From positions 1 through 64,000 of the forward strand of contig JAMOMK010000110.1 in assembly GCA_027067055.1 (NCBI GenBank): a stretch of DNA of 64,000 nucleotides. The letters run 5' to 3'. The notes beneath the pieces are model-generated. The model searched no databases, was not told the DNA's origin, and saw only the letters and a list, made by a program, of their open reading frames with translations. Below are positions 21,692-29,447 of the stretch, in pieces. Each line of letters starts with the position of its first letter. Within the stretch, counting starts at the first letter, position 1. Position numbers and translations under genes: made by a program. Origin of the DNA: Lysobacterales bacterium. Lineage in GTDB: Bacteria > Pseudomonadota > Gammaproteobacteria > Xanthomonadales > Marinicellaceae.

Positions 21692-21938
21692 CAACTAACC
21701 CATGATTTTCAACTTTCCCAGCGCTGTATTGAGCAATGGATTTAGCAAGGTGTGTAGCATTAGCAGGGCTTTTTAATAAATGTACCGTTTCCATTAGCGC
21801 ATTGTAGTGATTAAGCGACATAACAACCGCATCATCAGCATCTCTGCGCGTGATAACAGTGCAATCCAAATCATCAACCACCTGATCTAACACGGATTTT
21901 AATTTATTTCTTGCCTCTGAAAAATTAATAACTCTCAT
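21684..21938 (-). CDS. yefM: YefM antitoxin
   Basis: 84 residues, Phd/YefM fold. The N-terminal DNA-binding half (MRVINFSEARNKLKSVLDQV) and the RRDADDAVVMSLNHYNALMET segment are diagnostic; the C-terminal part wraps and neutralises YoeB. ATG 21938 has GGAG seven bases upstream and is preferred over the TTG four codons earlier. It overlaps yoeB by 8 bp. Confidence 0.94.
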   Translation of the reverse strand: MRVINFSEARNKLKSVLDQVVDDLDCTVITRRDADDAVVMSLNHYNALMETVHLLKSPANATHLAKSIAQYSAGKVENHGLVDD

Positions 21939-21954
21939 AGAATGCTCCAATACC

Positions 21955-22000
21955 TGTACAACATAAAGAACAAGTATAACATGTGCTTTCTATTGTGCAA
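21955..22000 (-). promoter_or_regulatory. yefM-yoeB promoter and TGTACA operator
   Basis: On the minus strand TTGCAC (22000-21995) and TATACT (21978-21973) are separated by 16 bp. TGTACA at 21955-21960, between the promoter and the start codon, matches the core hexamer I recall for the E. coli YefM-YoeB operator. Autorepression by the antitoxin-toxin complex is inferred. Confidence 0.5.
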
Positions 22001-22126
22001 ATAATTGAGCTTACGGGGCTGCAATGTAATGAGTCGTGATAATTTATGAACACGTCACCTGACCTACTTGAAGGTTAATTTTAATAGTGTATGGAATACC
22101 CCAAAAGTTGTGATTTAGAATAAAAA

Positions 22127-23974
22127 TCATTCAAAATAAAACACAGACTCTTTTGTTTTAAAAGGCAAGCGACAGCCTTTGGGCAATAGATAGGCGTGTT
22201 TGTGTTTGATTTTTATGTGGTCAATATAACCATCGGTGATAATGAGTATAGGTCCTGTTGGAGGAAAATCATCAGCCTTTTCCAGTAAGTTTATTGCTGG
22301 TTGTAAAATCGTTCCTCCGCGTCCTTTTATTTCCACGCGATGTAACAAGGATTCGGTGGTTACGTATCCTGCATCATAGGGAGTTGCATCACAATAAACC
22401 AAACGTATGGCGATAACTTCTCTACTCATGGCATAAGAGGATATGGCTCCGATTGCTTTGCCTAAATCTTGGCGCGTCATTGAGCCTGATGTATCTAAGA
22501 CGACAGCAAAAGTTTGGGCGGTTGAATTTTCTTCGGGTCTTACCCAGCGCGGTCTGGGGATATCAGGAGTGGCACTTTGGCGACGACTCATGCGCGAATA
22601 GCTGCGTTTGTTTTCAGGGATTTGGATATATTGATCAAGCCAATGTGCTAGTTCAACATCCCATTTTATTGGTGGTTGGTTAAGTTTACGAATTTCTTCA
22701 ATTAATCCCGCTGGCAGAAAACCTCGGTCTTTACCTTCGTACCAGCGTTGACCCTCATATAAACAACGGCGATAAAAAGCATCTAAATCCACACCTTCAC
22801 CCGAAGTCCACCACCCCACTGATTTTTCAGTAATAATATCAGGTTCGCCATAGGTTCGTGGTGTTTTGGTTTTTTTTAGTTTTCTTTGCCAACGCAAGTT
22901 TTTTACAATTTCATCATAAATATCTTCGGCAGATTTCTTGACTAATTTTTCATCGTATAACATGCCAATGGTTGGTATTGTGCCAACATTCATTTCTATC
23001 AACCACGCATTGATGACATAATCACAGGCGACATTCCAAAAATAAGGATCACGTCCTTGTGCTCGAATATCATGGCGTAAACCGACATGAAGCATCTCAT
23101 GAGTGAGGATAAATATCAATTCTTGCAAATCAAAATTCCACCGTGGATTGATATAAATTTCATGTAGCTCGGGATGAATGGCCGCTACTTCAATATGCAT
23201 AGCGTTACAAATTTCTTCGTCCTCAATTAAGGTGAAACTAGCAGCCATCGCCGATAACAGCGGGAGAGAGCTAATAATCCAACTGTGTGCTGTTTGAATT
23301 TCTTTACTTAACTTCTTTTTAGTCAGGCTTTGGTTAGATGCTTTGGCAACCGCTTGTTTAACCGATTCTTTTAAGCCTTTAACAAAGTTGGCAGAACGCC
23401 ATTTTTCTACCTCTTCGGGTAGTTTTTGTTTATCTGTATCCAAAATCCAGCTCCCTGCATAGTTACCAATACCAAAATCTGAGAATTTTTCTAAATTGTT
23501 TTTTTGTAAGATATGCTTGTGTAAAACCTCTTCATTGCGGGTGGGAAATTCATCTTGTGCAATTTGTTTAAATTGTTCAGGGATTTTGCCAAATTTTATG
23601 GTTTTGCTAAAGGCTTGAACATAAATTTCACAAGCACACATCCATGCTTTGTCTTTTTTTTCGGGTCTTATGTGATTTAAGCCTAAATGCAATAAAGCCA
23701 AAGAAATAAGGTATGCCCACTCGTGCGGTGTTAGTCGTTGTTTGAAATTGATAATAATCTCGGCGCGCGATTGATAGTGCGTGGAATAATAATTTTTCTT
23801 CATGTCATCTCTTATCTGACACCATGTATTATTGATGATTTTGTTTTCTTCTATAAAAACAACTTTGCCAATGGTATGCAACAAATGGGCAAATAAAGGA
23901 TGTGCCTCTACTATTTTTTCAGCCGCAGTAATAGATTCTTTATTCTTTTTCCATTTGCCTTTTTTTTGTTTCAT
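22127..23974 (-). CDS. DUF2201-type putative metallopeptidase with VWA-like domain
   Basis: 615 residues, longer than the roughly 400-450 usual for this family because of a lysine-rich N-terminal extension of about 200 residues with no recognised domain. A zinc-peptidase-like motif HEMLH lies near residue 290 (THEMLHVGLRHDIR), and a C-terminal von Willebrand A-like domain has a MIDAS motif DTSGSM near residue 494. Such proteins are paired with MoxR AAA+ ATPases and are thought to act together in maturation of metal or cofactor enzymes. It overlaps the MoxR stop by one base. Client unknown. Confidence 0.85.
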   Translation of the reverse strand: MKQKKGKWKKNKESITAAEKIVEAHPLFAHLLHTIGKVVFIEENKIINNTWCQIRDDMKKNYYSTHYQSRAEIIINFKQRLTPHEWAYLISLALLHLGLNHIRPEKKDKAWMCACEIYVQAFSKTIKFGKIPEQFKQIAQDEFPTRNEEVLHKHILQKNNLEKFSDFGIGNYAGSWILDTDKQKLPEEVEKWRSANFVKGLKESVKQAVAKASNQSLTKKKLSKEIQTAHSWIISSLPLLSAMAASFTLIEDEEICNAMHIEVAAIHPELHEIYINPRWNFDLQELIFILTHEMLHVGLRHDIRAQGRDPYFWNVACDYVINAWLIEMNVGTIPTIGMLYDEKLVKKSAEDIYDEIVKNLRWQRKLKKTKTPRTYGEPDIITEKSVGWWTSGEGVDLDAFYRRCLYEGQRWYEGKDRGFLPAGLIEEIRKLNQPPIKWDVELAHWLDQYIQIPENKRSYSRMSRRQSATPDIPRPRWVRPEENSTAQTFAVVLDTSGSMTRQDLGKAIGAISSYAMSREVIAIRLVYCDATPYDAGYVTTESLLHRVEIKGRGGTILQPAINLLEKADDFPPTGPILIITDGYIDHIKIKHKHAYLLPKGCRLPFKTKESVFYFE

Positions 23975-25029
23975 TATTGCCCAATAAGACGTGGTAAGTC
24001 CCTGGCTATTTCAAGCATAAACCAATCGGGTAGATTGTTACCCTGTTCATCTTCAGTAACCATCAATTGTGCCATTTCTAGTGAAATCCGCGATAATTTA
24101 ATCAACAAATCTTTGCTACGAATCACTAAATCTTGGGATTTGGCATTGAGTTTCTTTTTGTTTTCTGGCAATGTTTTAATTAATTGAGCACGTAAGGATT
24201 GCACCATAAAATACAAAACATCGCGCTCCTCTGGCTTGTCAGGCCATGATTTTTCACCTTTTAAGATAGCACTTAAGGTAAATGTGTGGGCTTTTTGTTT
24301 GAAAAATGCCTTAAATTGTCTGGCGTGATTAGGCGTTAACAAACCACTGGTCAGTACATCAACTATTTGTTCATCCAGCAACTCTTGTTTGTAAGCATTA
24401 ATGGCATCTGATAACATGTGCCATGACCGTGGTGTTGAGAATGGTTCTTCATGAGCCGGTGGTTTTGACCATAAATGATCTGGGCGTAGGACGATATAAT
24501 CTATCACTAATTGATTAATGCCATTGCTATGTGCCCAATTCAACCAATCTTTGCTATTAGCTTTCAAACTGACATGAACCATTCGATTAATCAATGCGGA
24601 TGAAAGAGGCTTTACAATCGCAGCATCCTGTACGCGATTTCCTGCACCAATAACAATAGAGCCTTCAGGCAATTCATATTCACCTATTCGGTGGTCATTA
24701 ATCAAGCTATAAAAAGCCTTTTGAACTTCTTGTGAGCAGGCATTGAGTTCATCCAAAAACAGGCAAAAAGGCTTGTCTCTCGCAATTAATGTCGGTGGGC
24801 AAAACCGTGATTTTCCATCCACAATTTGTGGTACACCAATAATATCTTCAGGTGCCAATTGTGAACCCAGCATACTGACACAATCCAAGCCCACTTCTTT
24901 AGCAAACTGCTCCACAAGAGATGACTTGCCAATACCAGGAGGACCCCAAATAAAAATGGGGCGGATAGGCGCGACATTCAAAATAAATTCAAATATCTCA
25001 CTGGGTTTTAGTGTTTGCGTTGCATCCAT
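23974..25029 (-). CDS. MoxR-type AAA+ ATPase
   Basis: 351 residues. Walker A GPPGIGKSS (about residues 29-37), Walker B region FCLFLDELNACSQEVQKAF, sensor 1 GSIVIGAGNRVQDAAIVKPL and an arginine-finger segment LSSALINRM are intact. MoxR ATPases act as chaperones with a VWA-domain partner; that partner is the next gene, sharing a start/stop overlap. The two form a self-contained operon with 250 bp of upstream DNA in which no other gene is visible. Confidence 0.9.
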   Translation of the reverse strand: MDATQTLKPSEIFEFILNVAPIRPIFIWGPPGIGKSSLVEQFAKEVGLDCVSMLGSQLAPEDIIGVPQIVDGKSRFCPPTLIARDKPFCLFLDELNACSQEVQKAFYSLINDHRIGEYELPEGSIVIGAGNRVQDAAIVKPLSSALINRMVHVSLKANSKDWLNWAHSNGINQLVIDYIVLRPDHLWSKPPAHEEPFSTPRSWHMLSDAINAYKQELLDEQIVDVLTSGLLTPNHARQFKAFFKQKAHTFTLSAILKGEKSWPDKPEERDVLYFMVQSLRAQLIKTLPENKKKLNAKSQDLVIRSKDLLIKLSRISLEMAQLMVTEDEQGNNLPDWFMLEIARDLPRLIGQ

Positions 25030-25279
25030 GAGTGTTGTTAACTTATTAGGAAAATAAATAATACTCGATAGTTACAAGAAAACAAAAGCTTATTTGTTGT
25101 TAGGAACAATATAGAAAACCGAAATCAAAAAAAGTTATGCTATAGAGGCATATTACCTAAAAACCGCTGTGGTCGCTGTGTCGCCGTGCGAAAAGAAAAA
25201 ATTTAATACACGTAAAATAACAAAGCCCCAAAAACTCTTAACTGCGTTATAATGATTTTTTAACTCGCATAACAATCAA

Positions 25280-26209
25280 TTGAATAAAAAAACCATCTTT
25301 CTAATGGGCCCAACCGCAGCGGGTAAAACCGATGCGGCGATATTTTTGCATGAACGTTATGGTTGTGACATTATTTCGGTGGATTCTGCTTTAGTGTATC
25401 GGCAGATGGATATTGGTACAGCTAAACCTGATGAGCAAACCTTAATCAAAGCACCACATGAACTGGTTGACATTATAGACCCGTGGGAATCGTATTCTGC
25501 GGCTAATTTCGTCGATGATGCCTATAAATTAATGGAACAGTCGCGAAATAATGGAAACATGCCATTGTTGGCTGGTGGCACCATGATGTATTACCGTAGT
25601 CTGCAACAAGGTTTGTCTAAATTGCCTGATGCCGATGCAATAATACGAGCAGAGCTTGAAAAAACTGCTCAAAACATTGGTTGGGATGGTTTGCATCAAC
25701 GCTTGACTCAAATAGATCCAGATTCAGCAGATCGTATTAATAAAAATGACCCACAGCGCATTGGACGGGCTTTGGAGGTTCATGCCATTACCGGTCAAAC
25801 CATGACGGAGTTGCATAAAAAAGACCAAGGCAATAAGTTGGATTATGATGTGTTGAAAATCATTATTGCTCCTGAGCGTGCTTTGTTGCATAAGCGCATT
25901 GAACAACGATTTGAGATTATGCTTAAACAGGGTTTTATCGAAGAGGTTGAACAGCTCAAAGCTAATCCTAAGATAACTTTTGACATGCCATCCATGCGTT
26001 GTGTGGGCTATCGTCAGGTATGGCAGTATCTTGAGGGCGAGTTAAATAAAGAGGAAATGATTTTTAAAGGCATTGTTGCCACACGGCAATTAGCAAAAAG
26101 GCAATGGACATGGTTGCGTAAGGAAGAAAATGCTATTTGGTTGGATTCTACTAAGTCGGGTTATTTGGATGAAATTAAACGCTTAACTTCGGAATTTATT
26201 GAAAATTAA
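25280..26209 (+). CDS. miaA: tRNA dimethylallyltransferase (MiaA)
   Basis: Adds a dimethylallyl group to A37 of tRNAs that read UNN codons. 309 residues. The P-loop is MGPTAAGKTDAA; SVDSALVYRQMDIGTAKP and the LAGGTMMYYRSLQQGL motif follow, with VGYRQVWQYLEG near the C-terminus. The start is TTG at 25280; no ATG gives a complete P-loop, so TTG is chosen despite a weak ribosome binding site. Confidence 0.96.
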   Translation: MNKKTIFLMGPTAAGKTDAAIFLHERYGCDIISVDSALVYRQMDIGTAKPDEQTLIKAPHELVDIIDPWESYSAANFVDDAYKLMEQSRNNGNMPLLAGGTMMYYRSLQQGLSKLPDADAIIRAELEKTAQNIGWDGLHQRLTQIDPDSADRINKNDPQRIGRALEVHAITGQTMTELHKKDQGNKLDYDVLKIIIAPERALLHKRIEQRFEIMLKQGFIEEVEQLKANPKITFDMPSMRCVGYRQVWQYLEGELNKEEMIFKGIVATRQLAKRQWTWLRKEENAIWLDSTKSGYLDEIKRLTSEFIEN

Positions 26210-26236
26210 ATTGGTTTTAAGCTATCATAAATTAAT

Positions 26237-27109
26237 ATGAATATCTTAATACTTTCACGGAACAAAAGACTTTACTCTACTCAAAGACTTTTTGAAGAAT
26301 CACAGAAGGCAAAACATAACACGGCTATCGTTGATTATATGCATTGCAACATAATCAGTGAGAAGAAAAATCCTGTGGTTTATTACAACGGACAATCCCT
26401 ACGATTTATTGATGCCATTATTCCTCGAATTGGCTCAACATTCACTTTTTATGGTTCGGCTCTTATTCGTCAGTTTGAAATGCAAAATGTACCCACCTTA
26501 GTTGCTTCCCAAGCCCTATTAAAAGCTCGTGATAAACTGCATTGCTTACAAGCCTTAACAGTCGAAGATGTGGGTATGCCAAAGACTTATTTTACCCATT
26601 ATTTTTACAATATTGATGAAATTATTACAGCGGTAGGTGGTTTTCCTTTTGTCATGAAGCAATTGGAAGGTACGCAGGGTTATGGTGTTTTTTTGATTAA
26701 AGACCGCAAGCATGCGGGCGAAATTATTAATGCTCACCAAAGTGCCAATAAACGTTTTATCATTCAAGAGTATATTGCTGAATCCAAGGGCGCAGATATT
26801 CGTGCTATTGTCGTTGGTGGTAAGGTAGTGGCAGCCATGAAGCGTCAAGCCCAAGATGGTGATTTTCGATCCAACTTACACCAAGGTGGCAAGGGGGTTA
26901 ATATCAATCTAACCGATGATGAGCACGAAACTGCCATAAAGTCAGCCAATGCCATGGGATTAGAAGTGGCAGGTGTTGATATGTTGCAATCAAAACGCGG
27001 GCCTTTAATTATTGAAGTTAATGCCTCCCCAGGTTTGGAAGGCATTGAAAAAACAACCAAAATAAATGTGGCTAAAAAAATAATTCAGCACATTCAAAAA
27101 ATCACTTAA
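26237..27109 (+). CDS. rimK: RimK-like ATP-grasp ligase (ribosomal S6 glutamate ligase)
   Basis: 290 residues. ATP-grasp fold with LKARDKLHCLQALTVEDVGMP, PFVMKQLEGTQGYGVFLI, GADIRAIVVGGKVVAAMKRQ and the metal-binding IEVNASPGLEGIE. It adds glutamate residues to the C-terminus of ribosomal protein S6 in E. coli. It lies 28 bp after miaA in the same direction, so both translation-related genes are probably co-transcribed. It converges with the formate-THF ligase gene 18 bp away with no clear hairpin terminator. Confidence 0.92.
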   Translation: MNILILSRNKRLYSTQRLFEESQKAKHNTAIVDYMHCNIISEKKNPVVYYNGQSLRFIDAIIPRIGSTFTFYGSALIRQFEMQNVPTLVASQALLKARDKLHCLQALTVEDVGMPKTYFTHYFYNIDEIITAVGGFPFVMKQLEGTQGYGVFLIKDRKHAGEIINAHQSANKRFIIQEYIAESKGADIRAIVVGGKVVAAMKRQAQDGDFRSNLHQGGKGVNINLTDDEHETAIKSANAMGLEVAGVDMLQSKRGPLIIEVNASPGLEGIEKTTKINVAKKIIQHIQKIT

Positions 27110-27127
27110 ATAATTTTTACTGTTTTT

Positions 27128-28798
27128 TTAACCAACACCAGTAATCGTACCATCTTCTTGTACTTCAATCTTGGTCGCAACAGGAATTTTTGGTAAACCT
27201 GGCATACGCATAATATTACCCGTTAATACCACCAAAAAGCCAGCACCAGCATTAATCTGAATACCCCGAACGGTGACTTGGAAATCTTTGGGTCTGCCGT
27301 GCAGTTTAGGATCATCCGATAATGAGCTTGGTGCTTTAGCTATACACACGGGCAAATGTTCTAGCCCTAATTTTTTAATTTGTAATAAATCTTTTTCCGC
27401 ATCTTTGGTGAAGGATACATCATCAGCACCGTACATTTTTTGACTCACTTTGGTGACTTTTTCAAACACAGAATCAGTGCTCTCGTAAAGTGGTTGAAAG
27501 GCTTGTTTATTTGTTGCCACATCCATCACGGCTTGAGCCAATTCTACCGAACCTTTGCCACCTTCAGTAAAATGGCGAGACTCGGCAAATTTTATGTCCA
27601 GTTTTTCCACATGTGACTTCACTATAGCTATTTCGGCATCAGTATCAGCTGCAAAGCGATTGAGTGCTACTACCATCGGTTTGTTGAATTTTTGTACGCT
27701 ATCAATATGCTTGTTTAGGTTTTCTAACCCAAAAGCAACGGCACTTAAATCTTCTGATTCTAAATCTTTTTCATCTTTACCACCGTGTAATTTTAGGGCG
27801 CGAATGGTCGTGACTAAAACCACGGCAGCAGGATCTAAATCAGCCGACTGACACTTAATATCAAAGAACTTTTCGGCACCTAAATCAAAACCAAAACCCG
27901 CTTCGGTAATTGCCCAATCCGAATAATGCATGGCCATCTTAGTGGCGACTACCGAATTACAGCCATGAGCAATATTAGCAAAAGGGCCACCATGAATGAA
28001 GGCGGGACACCCTTCTAAAGATTGCACTAAATTTGGATGGATAGCATCATTTAATAATGCCATAAGCGCGCCTGTAAAGTTTAATTGTTGTAAGTAAACA
28101 GGGTCATTATCGTATGTGTAGCCGAGTAAAATTCGATTGAGTCTTTTGCGCAAGTCTTCTTTATCATTGGCCAAACACAAAATTGCCATGATTTCAGAAG
28201 CCGCTGTTATATCAAAACCACCTTCACGAGGTACGCCTTGAAACTTGCCACCTAGTCCCAAAACAATTTGACGCAAAGAGCGGTCATTCATATCCATCAC
28301 TCGACGCCAAACAATACGTCTGGGATCAATGTTGAGCTTGTTGCGGTGATAAATATGGTTGTCTAGCATGGCTGAAATCAAATTGTTGGCAGATGTTATT
28401 GCATGAAAGTCTCCTGTGAAATGTAAATTTATTCGACTAGCGGGAACAACTTGGGCATAACCACCACCTGTTGCACCACCTTTAATGCCCATGCAAGGAC
28501 CTAAAGAAGGTTCTCGCAATGCCAAACAAACAGACTCACCTAATTGTTTTAAACCTTGGGCTAAACCAATTGAAGTAGTGGTTTTGCCTTCACCAGCTTT
28601 GGTTGGAGTTGTTGCCGAAACCAAAATAAGTTTATTAGGATTTTTGCTGGGTCTTTTTTGTTTTAATGCATCCAAATGCACTTTGGTTATTTCTTTACCA
28701 TAAGGCATCAACTGTGCTTCATCAATTTGCATTTTTTCTGCAACCGATAAAATAGGTTTAACTTTGGTTTTCTTTACAATTTCACTGTTTGATAACAT
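27128..28798 (-). CDS. fhs: Formate-tetrahydrofolate ligase
   Basis: ATP-dependent synthesis of 10-formyl-THF. 556 residues, the family's usual length. The P-loop-like TPTKAGEGKTTTSIGL, the LREPSLGPCMGIKGGATGGG segment and GPFANIAHGCNSV are conserved. The open frame extends into the upstream gene; ATG 28798 with an ACGAG site gives MLSNSEIV and a 16-bp gap, and is preferred. Fhs is not universal in Gammaproteobacteria and points to active one-carbon metabolism. Confidence 0.96.
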   Translation of the reverse strand: MLSNSEIVKKTKVKPILSVAEKMQIDEAQLMPYGKEITKVHLDALKQKRPSKNPNKLILVSATTPTKAGEGKTTTSIGLAQGLKQLGESVCLALREPSLGPCMGIKGGATGGGYAQVVPASRINLHFTGDFHAITSANNLISAMLDNHIYHRNKLNIDPRRIVWRRVMDMNDRSLRQIVLGLGGKFQGVPREGGFDITAASEIMAILCLANDKEDLRKRLNRILLGYTYDNDPVYLQQLNFTGALMALLNDAIHPNLVQSLEGCPAFIHGGPFANIAHGCNSVVATKMAMHYSDWAITEAGFGFDLGAEKFFDIKCQSADLDPAAVVLVTTIRALKLHGGKDEKDLESEDLSAVAFGLENLNKHIDSVQKFNKPMVVALNRFAADTDAEIAIVKSHVEKLDIKFAESRHFTEGGKGSVELAQAVMDVATNKQAFQPLYESTDSVFEKVTKVSQKMYGADDVSFTKDAEKDLLQIKKLGLEHLPVCIAKAPSSLSDDPKLHGRPKDFQVTVRGIQINAGAGFLVVLTGNIMRMPGLPKIPVATKIEVQEDGTITGVG

Positions 28799-28814
28799 TC
28801 TTAATCTCGTTAAA

Positions 28815-29330
28815 TTATTGTGGCCCGCCACTGTGGATAATTTCGTAGTATTTCTTTTCCAATTCTAACTTATGTTCCGCTTCTTCGATAGCCAAGAAAC
28901 GAAAAGTATCTTGTAATTCACCCTCGGGAGCATTATCTGCCAAATCTTGGTATTGCTTCATTGCCGCATCCTCGCGTGCCAGCGCATATTGCAAAATCGT
29001 TTGGTCATCTGGGTTGTCACCTAAATCTAATAACTGCACATAGTCCGAAAATTTGTGGTTTTCAGTTGGCGTTTTGATGCGCTCATCCAATTGACTTTGT
29101 ACATAAGGATCATTTTTTAAGGACAAAAACAAATCATAATGCTGTTGTTCTTCTTCTGCTAATTCCTCAACAATATAGCGGATGTTTTTACTCACCTTTG
29201 GAATCATTGCTGTGTAAAAATCCCGAGCAGTTTTTTCAAAAGAAACAGCCACATCTAAAATTTCTTTCAGTGTTGTTTTCAACTTCAATTTTTCATAGGA
29301 CTTTGAATGCCCTTCTTTGTGTTTACTCAT
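28815..29330 (-). CDS. Ferritin-like/rubrerythrin-like diiron protein
   Basis: 171 residues. A four-helix bundle with the diiron ligand pattern: FEKTARDFY (helix 1), EELAEEEQQHYDLF (helix 2), LAREDAAMKQY (helix 3) and IEEAEHKLELE (helix 4). The C-terminal rubredoxin domain of classical rubrerythrin is absent. Likely role: peroxide reduction or iron handling. ATG 29330 has GAAGAG upstream; the frame starts six codons earlier. It is the first gene of a pair with fhs, and a large inverted repeat lies just upstream. Confidence 0.85.
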   Translation of the reverse strand: MSKHKEGHSKSYEKLKLKTTLKEILDVAVSFEKTARDFYTAMIPKVSKNIRYIVEELAEEEQQHYDLFLSLKNDPYVQSQLDERIKTPTENHKFSDYVQLLDLGDNPDDQTILQYALAREDAAMKQYQDLADNAPEGELQDTFRFLAIEEAEHKLELEKKYYEIIHSGGPQ

Positions 29331-29356
29331 ATTATTCTCTTCATTCAATAAAACCT

Positions 29357-29435
29357 ACGTCATTCCTGCGAAGGCAGGAATCTCCAAAAACAAAGCTATT
29401 GTTTAACTAGATTCCTGCCTTCGCAGGAATGACGT
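29357..29435. repeat. 27-bp perfect inverted repeat (REP/MITE-like)
   Basis: Positions 29357-29383 and 29409-29435 are exact reverse complements over 27 bp with a 25-bp spacer. Each arm itself contains a smaller palindrome (TTCCTGC ... GCAGGAA). A very similar motif, centred on ATTCCTGCGAAGGCAGGAAT, is a dispersed palindromic repeat I have seen in several bacterial genomes. It lies between the end of the Mbx-type operon and the ferritin-like gene and may also act as a terminator or mRNA end stabiliser for the operon. Confidence 0.85.
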
Positions 29436-29447
29436 TGTTTTTTGTAT

